This document shows, piece by piece, positions 49,447 to 60,836 of a stretch of DNA of 64,000 nt. Below the pieces are notes generated by a model. The model was not told the origin of the DNA. It saw nothing but the letters and a program-made list of their open reading frames with translations, and ran no database searches. Made by a program: the position numbers and the translations under genes. The stretch's first letter is position 1. Every line of letters begins with the position of its first letter. Origin of the DNA: Pleurotus ostreatus/Saccharomyces cerevisiae fusant (lineage: Eukaryota; Opisthokonta); assembly GCA_024196135.1 (NCBI GenBank), contig JAMQCK010000051.1, positions 1 to 64,000 on the forward strand, written 5' to 3'.

Positions 49447-51903
49447 CTACTCCTGCGCGATCTGACCACCCGGCGTCCAGCGCGACTCGCCGTCGTCGTT
49501 GCACATCTCCAGTACGGTGTACTTGTCAGACTGATAGTACACGCGGATGTGTTTGCCGCCCGCCCATTGAGCGGGCGCGAAACGAGCGGTGCGAGGCAGC
49601 GGTCCGACGACCGTGGAGATGCGCCAGGTGTTGTCGACCTGCACAGCGCGAGTGATCTCCGATGCAAGATTCATCCAGAACACGTTCAGCCTGACGCCGC
49701 GCCAGGTTTCGCACAGCGCACCGATGTGTGTCCGCCCGGGAGCCTTGCCGACGTTGAGGTCACCTGTAATCTTGTTGTGAGAGCGCGCGGGAGACAAAAT
49801 GAAAGCGAACCCACCAGCAAACCAAGCGTCATCGTTCTCACCGATGTTGAGGCAGTGCTCGCGGAGGATGAGGTCGTCCGACTGGTAGTACACGCGGAAC
49901 CGCCAGCCCTCAAGGTGGTAAGCAAGAGCGGCGATGCCGGTTCCGCTCAGGGCGGATGGCAACAATGCGCCACGGGACCACTTGTCGTTGCTGAAGACGA
50001 ACTCTTGTATGTGGAGGGAGTCTTTCTCTGCGGCCGCGGGTGAGTACTCGTCCAAGATGAGTAACGAGCGGCAAGGAACTTACCCTGGCAATAGACCCGG
50101 ATATTTTGGCCAGTGCCGCCTTCGTATCGGAAAGCGGCTATGGAGGTAAAGCGGTCGCATTCGACGTTCATCGTGTCCAGCGAACCCTTGTACCACTTTC
50201 CCTTGACGAAGCGGTATTCGCACAGGTTGAATTTCTCGTCGAGGTAGTATAGTCGGACCTGCGACGCCCGCAGGTGGTCAGCGACTGGAAGAAGCAGGGA
50301 GGGAAATTGGACGTACTTCGTCTCCGTCGTCGGCATGCACGCTTGCTAAGGGCGAGAATCGCGCCGCGGTGCACACCTTGCGATGGTCACTTGCCCAGAG
50401 ACCGCCTTGCTGGTTACTCTCCAGGACGTCGCCGGCAGGGTTCTGGTAGTATACGCGAGAGATGCCCGCGTCCGCGATTGCCACAGTCGCCAACCCGGTG
50501 TGAGGGACGACCTTCGCCGGGCCGCTCATAAGAATTGGGTAGTCCCACCAGCCGCTTTTCTTGACGTCGCTATCAATGCCCCAGTACGTCCAACCCGAGG
50601 TCTTGTACTGCGGATGATGACGGTCCTTCACGTCGGTACGCACTCCGACGGCCTTCTGTGTGGCGTCCGTGTATCTGAAGAGCGGCGCGAGCGACTGGGC
50701 TCCAAGCGCAGAGTCGAGGGTGGGCGCGATCTCCCAGGCGGCATACTGCTCCGCGGGTATGACTTTTCCTGTCTTGAAGGCGGTGTAGACCTCGTTCGCA
50801 GACGCCTGGACGGCAGCCACGGTGCGGTGGATGTTGTCCGCAGCGACCTCGTCGAGCGCGCGCTTGTCGCCGTAGCAGGTCCACGAGTCGCCGGAGCGGT
50901 TCTTCACCTGCAAGCCAATAGCACAGTCCTCATCATGCATATGCTGAGCGTGCAGGTGAGTGATCGCGCGAACCAAAGAGCGAGCAGACATTGGCGTACC
51001 TTGGCGCAAAAGTCAGCGAAGGGGTTGAGGGTTGAGTGTAAAATTCGTCGGGGCGTCCGTAGATGGCCTGCGGAGAAAGAGTCCTCGAGATAGTGATCCG
51101 CGAAGGCGTTGAGTGTGTAGGCCTTGTCGAGCTCGCCAAACGCCGCAGCCTCCAAAGCCAAGGCGTGGCCTGCATTGTAGGCAGCATGAGCGTCCGCACC
51201 GAAGTGGTCCCAGTTGATCCTCGCCAAGCCCGCGTAGCTGGGAATATGCAAGGGTCGAAGCGTCGTCAGAAGCTGGAGCTTGACGCTGACGTCCGCCAGG
51301 GTGCTGTATGCGAAGGAAGGATCGGTGTGATGCTGGAGAGACTCATTGACGGCGTTGACTTCGGCCAGCAGGACGTCGAGGATGCTCTCGGCCTCCCCGG
51401 GCATCCGAAAGCGGGGCTCCGCAAGCGAGTCAAAGGCAGCTTGGAAGCGCGACGCCCGGGCGCGCACGTCGGCACCATCGCTGATGGGCTCCGTGGTCCC
51501 GTAAAAGTCGCCCGCGAGACCATTGATCTGCCCGTAGGTGACGGCGAGACCGTTCTTCAAGGTGAACTTGTGGTTCTTCGCGGGAACCTTCTTGCCGTCC
51601 TTAAGCGATAGCATGATGGCGTCGCCGACGTAGCTATGCTCAGCGTACTCGTAGACTGACGGGTCAGTGATGTGAGCGAAGGAAAGTCGTAGAAGGCGCA
51701 GGTGAGCGCACGCAAGTTGTCCGTCTTCGACTCCGTATTGAAGCAAGGGGCGGGAACGACGGTGCGCCCAAAGCTGATAGGCGTCTCGGAAGCAAGGGCT
51801 TCGGCCTCGCGAGGCGGTACAAACCTAGCGATGGGCGTCAGCGACGGTCATGGATATTTCGAGTCACGCACGAGTTCCCTTCGGGCTGAGGGCTGGCAGA
51901 CAT
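49447..51903 (-). CDS. Phospholipase C-like domain fused to fucose-specific-lectin-like propeller
   Basis: Seven exons (51872-51903, 51712-51824, 51000-51655, 50377-50907, 50084-50315, 49815-50027, 49447-49763) join in frame to 697 aa. The N-terminal half (about residues 50-330) resembles zinc-dependent phospholipase C proteins: YEYAEHSYVGDAI, LAVTYGQINGLAGDFYG, an INWDHFGADAHAAYNAGH segment, and FADHYLEDSFSAGHLRTPR with His/Asp metal-ligand spacing. The C-terminal half holds six repeats each with an R-[VL]-[YF]-[YW]-type strand (SRVYYQNP, VRLYYLDE, IRVYCQG, FRVYYQSDD, LNVFWMN, IRVYYQSDK). That is the pattern of six-bladed fucose-binding lectins such as AAL. No signal peptide is visible after MSASPQPEGNS. 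The architecture suggests a lectin-targeted membrane-lipid hydrolase acting after uptake or cell damage; this role is inferred. Confidence 0.7.
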
Positions 51904-53311
51904 CGTTGCGCTGGCGAAGACGAGTATGCAGTTGATTTGGGGAGGTCAGGGTGAACTGTAGACCAGGCGCGAGGCCCTCAAATTATACAAGGCCCGAGCG
52001 AACGCAATGTGGAAGGCGTCGGCGTATGGTCAGATGCCAAGATGTCTCCGCCCGTCATCGGTCCTCAAAAATCGGCGTGGAGACCTTGACTCTGCTTCTC
52101 CGGAGCTGCATCTAAGGTGCTGTCAGTACGCAAGCAAACAAGCTCGCTCCAGACAAGGTCGCGTACCCGAAGAGGAGTCGCTCGTTGGCCACGGCATTCA
52201 ACACTTCTTCTGCTCTACGGGTCAATATGTTGTTCGACAAGGTGTTGATAATCACTTGCCATCCGTGTCTAAAAGACATCGTCGGCTCGAGGGAACATCC
52301 GAGCCATCCCGCCAGAGAACATTGCTCCAGTCATACAAGCGAAGCGGGGGCTCCATGGCCGTTCATAAACACCATGAATGTCGACAGCTGGTGAGCCTAT
52401 TTGGGTATCTCCACTTATCCCTCGCGCGTCAGGTGGCGGCGTTGCCTCGTCGCACCGCTTCGTGCGCCACATGATCAACAAAATTGCCTCGAAGAACTTC
52501 GATGCCAGCTGTAGCCCCGACGAAATGAGCAGGCCATGGCTAGCAAAAATGAAAGGGATCCAAGCGAATCTCTACATCCTACGTCCAGAGAGCTATCTGT
52601 CGAGGACGGCCGTCTCCGTTCGAATGAGGTGCAAGTAGGTCGGGATGTCTCGAAGGCATCGGTGTTTTGCGGTCGGAGTAAAGACCTCGTGCGGCTGAAG
52701 CCACCAGATGCACATGAGAGCGCTGATCAAGGACGACTAGACCGGTGACTCCGAGCGTGACTTGTTTAGTTGGGACTTCCAGTCAGTCGGCATTTGCCGA
52801 TCCGGCTTGGTTCTGACCTCCATGTTGCCGCAGGGGCTCCTGACAATGGCAACTATCGTCCCCGGTCGGCTCGGAAAGACTACGGAAATCGGATCCTGTA
52901 CGGTTACGAAGAACTCGTATCTTGCAGACAGCGGCGGACGTGACTTCGACATCGATCCTTTCACCTCGAGAATGCTGCAGTCGTGTGATCCTAGTACCGA
53001 ACTTGTCACCCCACGCAAGGGCCAACTCCGGTCAAAAGCACCGCAAGTATCCCTCATAGAACGCACTATCTGTTAGCTCCTACCGATGCAGTTGAGCCCC
53101 TATGCGAATTCTTGCGAGTTCGACAACTTGATGAATCCTAGTACGGTGCGGAACTGAGCGAGTAGCGATGCTTGTCTTGTCTCCGGAGATGCAAGAAGCC
53201 CATCCTCGTGCATAACATTCACGGCTGCGCATCCTCTTGGCGTCTCTATAAGGACGTCAAGCTCGAAGACGAGGAGACACTCCCTCGTTGCGTATCGACA
53301 CCATCGGACGT
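51904..53311. other. Intergenic; part of a duplicated block
   Basis: No gene supported. The last 270 bp (about 53040-53311) resemble 56110-56406 upstream of the second dsRBD mini-gene: both carry tatccctcatagaac and tagctcctacc-like stretches and a TATAAG box. This marks a segmental duplication. Confidence 0.5.
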
Positions 53312-55907
53312 ATGGAACACGCCAAAACACGCCTTCATAACCATGTCATTGGTCTCGGGTGGCCACGGCCCGAATTTCACTATACAGGCCCAGTCGTAGG
53401 GAAGGAAGGCGGTAACCAGTGGCTATGTGTCGTCCAAAGTATACTCTCTTCCGATTTATATCATGGCTTTCTAACACTGGAGTCGAAGAAGAACGTGAAA
53501 TTCACGACAAAAGCCTCAACGTAATGAGCGACAGTCCAGTGACGTGCGAGAGACATGTCTCTATGGGGCAGAGAAATTCGCCTTGTTCGGAGCCAGTGAA
53601 TTTCACGTAGCGCATGTCCGTTGTCCCGTACTTTATTCACCATGTTTTTCTGTGAAACCAGCTGCATACATTCAGCGGCAGCGCTTGTTTACGCTGCTAT
53701 ACAGGCATTTTCACCTCCATTTCGATTGGAATTTCCCACCGATACGAACGAGAAAATGCAGGCAAAAATGAGTTCTACGGCTATGATGATACATCCATTC
53801 TGTACACTAACACTTTGCCAACATTTCGCCCTGAATCACTTCTTCCTCAACCTCGTCGCCGTGCTCAACATCGTGCGCCTGTTCCCATCTCCCAGAGCCA
53901 GGGTAGTTGAGGCTCCTGTGTACTCGTCGACGCCGATATTCGTGACCGCAACACGTGCGACGGGTAGGGTCATCCTCAGCCTATGACGATAGCACGCGCG
54001 ACACCCTACAAGCTCCAAACTGGCCACGGCAATTAATGATATTGGGCACGCGGGTCCCCTCCGTGGTCATATCAGTCTACTTGCTCTCATGAGCTCAGTA
54101 TCAATGGGTTGATGAAGAAGTTCAAATCGTACCTCATGAAGCCGCTTGCGCGAGTGCTCCTCCCTCCGAAGGATCGAGCTGCTCGCAAACATCAGTAGGG
54201 CCAGGACCATGGCGAGACAACGGAAGGGGTTGTCTCTGAGGCAGAGCGGGAAGGTGAAGAGTGGTGGGAGGAAGTGGTACGGGTGGTGGGGGAATAAGCT
54301 TGGGGCCAGTCGTAGAATTGGGACCCGTTCGATATGCTGGGCCTTTGGAAGGTTGTGCCCGGCTCTGCCGCTACGCGAGGAGCGGCATCGCACTCCGCTC
54401 GTATGTGAGCAAGCGTTTCTACACGATGCGTCAGAACAACGGTCATACGGAATGAGTATTGCAACGAACCTTCTAACGCGGGACTTTGCCTCGTCCCGCT
54501 CGACGCGAAGTCCTGCAGAGTCGCCTCTACTGCTGCTCCCCCCAGTCTCCTTCGCTGTCGCTCACGAGCATACTTAGCTGAATCGTGGTGTGTTGCGTTG
54601 CCAGTAGCATGCGAGCGCGTTGGCTCAGTCGTGTTTACTGTCTTCGGCCGACACTTGTCGCTAGGGGTCTGGACGCGAGAGCTAGCAGAGTCCCGTAGTG
54701 GCGCCTTCGCAGACTTTATGGAGGAGGAAGACGTCGTGGTGGTGGTGGTGGTGGTGGTGGTGGTGGTGGTGGTGGTGGTGGTGGTGGTGGAGGGGATGGC
54801 GGTCGAAAGTCAAGAGCAGTCGCTGCCGATCGCGTCATCATGTGGCGCTGATGTATACATGCGTAAACAATGTTGCCCGTAACTGATCAAGTCCCTGCAG
54901 GCGACTGTCATCAAGCCCAGCACGCACCAAAGCCACTGTCTATACCGTGATCGATCCAGCTGCCACTGTCTGTCGATGCTGACGATAAATATTCGCCCTT
55001 GCGCCCGTCAGCTGCTGTGTTATCCCCTCTCACCAGCTGTACATCCTATCCCCCCCGAACAGGCCCAACTCGCGCACACGCGTGGGCGCTTTGAGGAAGT
55101 CGTACTCGAAGTGCGGCTCGCCGATGTCGCTCGCGCTCCTGTGTCTGATATTCTCCGCCTTCGAGGTGATCGATGCTGACTGGCGCGTCCATTGCTGACG
55201 CTCGACTGGCCATGGAGTGAACTACTTCATTGAAGCAGCCTCTGACGTGCAAAAGCGCAAGCGCTGCTCGAGAAGGGAAAGCTGTTGCACCGTGACCCTG
55301 GCGTCTGTACCGTGACCCTGGCGTCTGCAAGGATGTGTGCAACAGGTACACCAATCATCCATTAGGTGCGTGCGTTGGGGCTTCCGAGAGCTCGAGACCG
55401 ACATTCACACTGATTCTCAAAAGCTCGGACACTGTCAGGGCTTCAGTCTGTGCTCAATCTGGGTCGCGCGGTACTCGGGAAGGTCGTGCATCAACGACCC
55501 ACGCCTGATGCGCCTTTCGCCGACGGTGAGTTATTCCGCGACGCACTCGCCGCGACCGCATCAACAGTCCATGGAGTGTCCGAGCTGGCGAGGGACTAGG
55601 TGTACGGAGGGATGGGTGGTTTGTTGTTGGGGTAGTTCGTCGAATGTGAGACTATGTGCAGTGAATGCCAGTCACTCGTCAATCCGAGACTTTTCACGAT
55701 GAGATGGTGAATTGATTTCTCTCAAAAATTGTGTAATTGGGATTTCACTATTGGGGTACGTGAATTTCGCGTACTTCTCCTTCTCCAGTGTAACGCCCAA
55801 TAGTCAATGGTGCGGACTGGGGTCGCGCATACGGACCGTCCAGGCAGGCCGCCTCTGAAGCCGCTGCTACCTTCGCCTACAACACTCTGATCCAGCAAGG
55901 CTATTGA
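53312..55907 (+). CDS. Single double-stranded-RNA-binding-domain mini-protein 1, intron split by a TE
   Basis: Two exons (53312-53438 and 55804-55907) join in frame to a 76-aa protein that is essentially one dsRBD: RLHNHVIGLGWPRPEFHYTG, NQWLCVVQ, WGRAYGPSRQAASEAAATFA and YNTLIQQGY. The fold order (alpha, three beta strands, alpha, with the KxAxxxAA-like helix) fits dsRNA-binding domains. Its intron is 2,365 bp because a 2,316-bp TIR element sits in it; without the element it would be about 46 bp, like its two relatives. Splice sites survive, so it may still be made if the intron is removed. A TATAAG box lies 65 bp upstream. Possible roles include RNA silencing or virus response, as inference only. 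Confidence 0.65.
54736..54790. repeat. (GTG)n microsatellite, about 18 units
   Basis: Uninterrupted GTG trinucleotide run inside the TIR element. It makes nearby frames read as poly-Val or poly-Trp artefacts. Confidence 0.95.
55289..55327. repeat. 20-bp tandem duplication inside the TIR element
   Basis: accgtgaccctggcgtctgt is repeated twice head to tail at 55289-55308 and 55309-55327. Confidence 0.85.
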
Positions 55908-56406
55908 TTGTCTTTATGGCTTCACTTACGACTTGCCTCGCCCACTGTACCTACAGCACGTTGTTTTTGGTGGAATGGTTTTCAGGATTCAAGCGCGTAT
56001 AGTCGTGTAGCGACTCCGACACCGATCCCTCCTCATCGAAAGCAGTGGTGTGATCCTAGTAGTACAGGATTCTTCACCCTACGCGAGGCGCAACTTCTGC
56101 CCACAAGTACCGGGCCTATCCCTCATAGAACACTAGTTACTAGCTCCTACCAATGCTGTTAAGTCTCAATGTCGACTTCTACGAGTTCCATCAAAAGTCT
56201 CCCCTCGACAAACCCTAGTATCGTATGCGGGTGATCAAGTAGCGATCTCTGCCGTATACCCGGGCATGCGAAGCACGCAGACGTGGAAAAATGACAGCCA
56301 TGCGGACTCGCGTACTTATAAGTACGGCGAGTCAGTGGACCAGACAATTTCTTCCTCCAATTAAGCCCATCCTAGCCACTTCGTCCTTACCGTGAACATC
56401 ATACCG
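55908..56406. other. Duplicated 5' region of dsRBD mini-gene 2
   Basis: Matches the flank of mini-gene 1 (53040-53311). A TATAAG (56317-56322) lies 85 bp upstream of the mini-gene 2 start. No other gene. Confidence 0.5.
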
Positions 56407-56697
56407 ATGGAGAAACAGACATCTCACTCCAAAACGCGCCTTCACAACCGCGTCAGTGGTCATGGATGGCCTCGTCCCGAGTTCCACTATACAGGCCCGC
56501 TTGTAGGGGAAGGGGGTTCTAACCAGTGGCTGTGCGTCGTAAGCAGTATGTACATTCCCGGCTATAGCGGCGTGTCTTGCTGATCTCCTACAGTCGACGG
56601 CATGGAATACGGTCGCGCATACGGGCCCTCCAGGCAGGTCGCCTCCGAGGCTGCTGCTACCATCGCCTACAGCACTCTGATTCAGCAAGGCCATTGA
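56407..56697 (+). CDS. Single dsRNA-binding-domain mini-protein 2
   Basis: Two exons (56407-56545 and 56594-56697) give an 80-aa protein: TRLHNRVSGHGWPRPEFHYTG, NQWLCVVS, EYGRAYGPSRQVASEAAATIA and YSTLIQQGH. One dsRBD fills the chain. It keeps a 48-bp intron at the same place where mini-gene 1 holds the transposon. The upstream region repeats that of mini-gene 1, so these two are recent duplicates. Copy 3 (58039) is more distant. Confidence 0.65.
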
Positions 56698-58038
56698 TTG
56701 GCGACACTTCTCCATGTAAAGCCTGCTTTTCGCGGTGCACTTCCGAAACATGTAGCCGACTGGGACATTCGTAGTTATAGGAGTACCTTGAGACCCTGAG
56801 TACGAGGCATGTATAGTCGTAATTCAGGATATCCGGTCTGCACAGAACGCTCGGTATAGCTATCACGACCCCTTGAATATCACACAGCGACTGGACGCAT
56901 GGCAAGCGGGGCACTCAGAGGATCGTTCGCCCGGGGCCATAAACATTTGTGGCGCAAATAATTGGGCCGAATTTCGTCGGGAATTGCCGGATTAGAACCT
57001 GCCTTCTGCTTCCATCACCTCATGAAGACAAGCCATCGCTCAGTGTGCTCTACCAACGGCTTTCAACGGCGTAGTCTGGAAACATGGAGCGCACGGTCAA
57101 GTAGGTTAATGGATATCCGAGGCGGAAAGGAATTCGCCATCTACTAGCGACGCTCTGCTTTCGGCGCTTAAGAACGAGTGTTAGGCGCCGGCGCCATCCA
57201 TAGGACGCCTGTCTATCAAAGTGATGAGTGCGGTCTCTACAGCCTCTATCGTCTGCCATAATCGATGCAGCGTCCGCCCGACGCGTTGCAGGAGGCGCAC
57301 CGCATGCGGAGGGGCATCGGACAGACGAGAGGACTCCTAGCTCGATGTGCTCGACGAGCGACTACGTGGATGCAGCGGCTGACCACGTATGGACTTCAAC
57401 TGAAGACTGGAAACGGAGATTCGAACGACAACCCAGCCACGTAGAATACGCTCGAGCTTGATCTGCTGCGACCTCTCCGGTAATCAAGACGACCATCTCC
57501 GAGCCTAACGGTCTCCGGCGAGCAAACGACCACGAGTCGCCTGTACTCCTTAGGAGTCTCTCTGCACCCTCTGCCCTCGACAGCGTTGTCTCCGACTCCA
57601 ACGGCTCTTGTCTATGGCTGCAATGCACTCCACGGCTATCTCAACCTCGCGCCGGACGTCTAGTATCTACCCAAGCAATACACACACGACGACGAGGATA
57701 ACGCAATAGCGTCTGGACCTGTTTGCTTGTGCGGGGAGTAGGCCAGGCGCTTCTACCGCAACTGCAGTCGTCTCCTTCCTCTCTTGGTATTGCTGGACAT
57801 CCTAGGCTCCCCTGCAGCAATGGCGCCTACGCGTCCGAAGCGGTGGACGACTAGGAATACCAGGGCTGGACGGTGGTATAAAGAGGACCGAAGTGTAACC
57901 CACTTTCTTCAGCAAATCCTCAACCCTCCCTTGTCCAAGACTCCCGTTGGCGATCTCTCCGCTCCCCGCAGACAAACAAGCCATGTCAACGCGTATGTCA
58001 AAATACCTCTCATTTTTGCCCAGCTCGTCGTTCTGATT
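56698..58038. other. Intergenic, no supported gene; leader of mini-gene 3
   Basis: No gene supported. A TATAAAGA lies at 57877-57884, and a short upstream ORF of 17 codons (starting ATG near 57982) ends just before the mini-gene 3 start. Confidence 0.45.
57877..57884 (+). promoter_or_regulatory. TATA box of dsRBD mini-gene 3
   Basis: TATAAAGA, about 155 bp before the mini-gene 3 ATG. The leader holds a 17-codon upstream ORF that could dampen translation. Confidence 0.4.
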
Positions 58039-58316
58039 ATGTCTCTAGACGAGAAGACCAAGCTTCACAACCGCGTCACTGGCCTCGGATGGCCACGGCC
58101 CGAGCTTGAGTACGTGCCCTTCCCCAAGGAGCCGGCCGCCAAACAGTGGTTGTGCATCGTCCGGAGTACGTGCCTCTTCCCACACATCGTGCGACTATCT
58201 AACCGCCTATAGTCAACAACGGGGAGTGGGGTCGCGGGTACGGGCAATCCAGGCAGGCCGCCTCCGAGATGGCTGCCAACGCCGCCTACAACAATTTGAT
58301 TCAGCAAGGCTACTGA
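58039..58316 (+). CDS. Single dsRNA-binding-domain mini-protein 3
   Basis: Exons 58039-58165 and 58213-58316 give 76 aa: KLHNRVTGLGWPRPELEY, QWLCIVRINNGEWGRGYGQ, SRQAASEMAANAAYNNL and IQQGY. Across the splice the WLCIVRINNGEWGRG strand pair and SRQAASEMAA helix are textbook dsRBD. There is no other domain. A 17-codon upstream ORF sits in the leader. Together with copies 1 and 2 it forms a mini-family spread over 5 kb. Confidence 0.68.
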
Positions 58317-58874
58317 GCCATCCACATTCTTTCACTTGCTACCATTCTTCACGCATAACATCCCACCCCTGTATTTTTAACCCGCATCTGTATTATAGTG
58401 CCAAGCGCGTATGATTTTGTATCCTAGTTTCTGACATCCGCTTCGCACCGTAGACACCATAGCACGTACTTACACAACTAGTAGACCATTGTATTCCACC
58501 CCGGCCGGGTATAAAATCACTCTGATGCACCGAATTAGTTTGCCCAACAACTACTGGCCTGCTCAACGACGGTTCTTCGCCTCGACGACGGACATTCTGC
58601 CCAACACCAGCTCGAGTCGGTCAACAAACATACACATAGACCGACTCTGAACTTCGAACCTAACTCTGATTCAATAATTCAAAAACATACAAGAAAGACT
58701 GCCGCTACTCGTCTATCGAGCCGCGCATACATAGATAGGTACGCAGCAATCCGCGTCGGGTGTTAGACCCATCGTCCGTTGCTGTCATGCCGCACCAGGT
58801 ATCGTGCACCTCGCCCGCGCACTCCTGTTATGATACTTCGTCAAACACCACCACTATAACACCTCACACCGCCG
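58317..58874. other. Spacer before MADS-box 3' end
   Basis: No coding signal seen. Confidence 0.45.
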
Positions 58875-60836
58875 CTATGGCGCCTCCTGCTTCACGGGCC
58901 ACCCGCCCCCGGAGAGGAAATTCAACCAGTCGTCCTTCCCCTCCCCGTGGGGGTCGCCTCCTCCTCCTCCGCCACCATCCCCATCTCGCGCAGAGCCCCT
59001 TCTACTACTCCCACCCCCGCCCGACCCCGCCGGCCACTCGAACGGCGGAATGCCCGGCTTGAACCCATCACCGCCGCCCCCTAACGGCCCAGGAAACGCA
59101 CGCGCGTCAGACAAGCTGCTAGCACGGACGGCGCCCCCGCCCCGCCCGTCGAACGTGTCGCCGTCGAAGGCGCCGACGCCGAAGGGCAGGCTGGGCAGGT
59201 TGTTGAAGACGGAGAGCGGTGTGGGCGTGCTGCTGAGACCCAGGGCGCCACCGCCGCCGCCACCAGGACCTGAGCCCCCACTGCCGCCAAGGCCACCTCC
59301 CCCGCCCGCCCGCGCGGCGAGTAGCGCCCAATCTAGGTCCGGTCCCGCTGTTCCAGGTCGCGAGACGGGGCTGGGGATCTGGAAGCGTGCGTCGGAGTTG
59401 GCGCGCTCGCGCTCGGAGGTCAGGGCAGCATGACGCTCGCGTTCAGCAGCAAGGGCCATTCGTTCTGCGTTAAGCAGAGCGCGGTCCGAAATGTTGGGCA
59501 CACCACCCCGCTCGATTAGGCCACCGCGTTCTGAAGAAGTAGGATGCGTGGCACCGCGCGAGGGGCCGGGACGGTAGGACGAGCTAGGGAGCATGGCGGC
59601 TTGACGAGCGAGAGCGGCCTGATGCGCGAGGGCAGCGTACTGCGCTGCATTGAAGCCTGGGGGTAGTGACGAGGCGAAGGAACCTGCGGCGGACGGGTTG
59701 AAGCCGGCTAGGTTGTTATACGCGGCGTCCCCTGCAAGAGCGCGAAGGAAATCGAACTGTGATAACAAAATCAGGGGTTGAAGTTGCGTGCAAAGGTCGT
59801 ACGTACGGATGGAGGTCCATGCTTAGGGTCGCCGTGACTGTTACTGCCTCTACGCTCGCGATTATCCTGCGAGTCGTCCTCGTCGTCTTGATCATCGCGA
59901 GGTCCGGCTACACGACGTGCACGCTTCGCAGGACGTACGTCTTCCTCGTGGGCATCCTCTTCGTCTTCGTCATCATCTTGCACGTACTCAGCGCCGCCAA
60001 AGTCCGCTGGACCAAGGGTGTCGGTCTCTCCGCGGTACTGCGAGCACAACTGTTAGCCGTTGAATCATTTTCCTCACGATCGGCCTCGCACCTTTGTCTG
60101 GCGTTGGACGATACGGTCAATGTTGGAGGAGGCGTATTGATATAGCTTGACTCTGTGGTTCGGGCGTTCCTCTGGAGATTGGGCCGATAGGCGTTTAGGT
60201 GAATGGTGATCGGAAATGAGTGGAAGTCAACATGTGCGCGTTGGCGGGTTTGTAGGGGGCGTGGGAAGGTGGGGAAGGAAGGTCAGCGGCAGCTCATAGT
60301 CAACGAGCTGGTCAACGCACCAAAGATGATGACTGCTATATCGACACTGCACAGTACGCCGAGTTCGTAGGCCTTCTTCAAGAGGCCTGCTTTGCGCTAT
60401 AGGGGGAATGAGCATGCTGACCAATTGAGGTCGACGGCGAGCGGAGGGACGTTCGAGGACGCGGTAAGCGGGGAGATGGGGGTAGGAGGAGAACAAGAGC
60501 TGCTGGAAGGAGAACAAGGGCGCGGCGTGGGTCCAAATACACGTCCTGCGCACGCCAAGGCTTGGCTTGGCACCCGTAAAAATAGGACCCCTCCCCCCTT
60601 CTCCCTCTCCCTTCATCTCGCCCGTACTCGCCCTCCTCCCCAAACTGCCTCCAGCGCGCCCTCCCCGACCCCCTCCTCGCCCTGCCGCCATTTCGCGAGG
60701 CTCACCTTTTGCAGCGTTACGCTGCGGTTGCGTTCGTTCTGCACGCGGGCACCATAATTAGCGCACTTCCTCTTGGCACCGCGCCCAGGAGGGCACTTGC
60801 CTTGATGGGTTCAATAGCAATCTTGCGACGTCCCAT
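58875..60836 (-). CDS. MADS-box transcription factor, MEF2/Rlm1-type
   Basis: Nuclear DNA-binding regulator; fungal MEF2-type factors (Rlm1) act below the cell-wall-integrity MAP kinase. Six exons (60801-60836, 60706-60738, 60321-60396, 60092-60171, 59807-60037, 58875-59756) join in frame to 445 aa. The MADS domain spans four exons: [49 protein letters not shown], and [19 protein letters not shown]. The second intron position and the KLYQYASS ending are MEF2-like, not SRF-like. Intron 1 uses a GC donor (GCAAGT). An acidic stretch with a KRARR-type nuclear signal follows, then a long Gly/Ala/Ser-rich, probably disordered region. Intron 2 is 309 bp. Confidence 0.88.

Larger units (their letters stand above)
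53475..55790. mobile_element. TIR DNA transposon (CACTG ends, TAA target duplication), non-autonomous
   Basis: A 2,316-bp insertion bounded by imperfect 32-bp terminal inverted repeats (53475-53506 and 55759-55790, 27 of 32 matching) that start CACTGGAG. The flanks carry a TAA duplication (53472-53474 and 55791-55793). A 3-bp TAA target and CACT(A/G) ends fit a CMC/EnSpm-like (CACTA) element, though Harbinger elements also use TWA targets. A palindromic subterminal motif, cgtgaaattcacg, is at 53494-53506, again at 53596-53607, and within the right TIR. No transposase frame is recognisable, so it is probably non-autonomous. It contains a long GTG microsatellite. Confidence 0.8.

Noticed and set aside
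54721..54886. Poly-Val and poly-Trp frames
   Set aside because: Translations of the GTG microsatellite in the transposon.
53475..55790. A transposase gene within the TIR element
   Set aside because: Frames inside are short, with no DDE-type motif spacing that I can recognise. The element is treated as non-autonomous.
58760..59433. Plus-strand Pro-rich frames over the MADS-box 3' exon
   Set aside because: Antisense shadow of the Gly-rich C-terminal region of the MADS-box protein.
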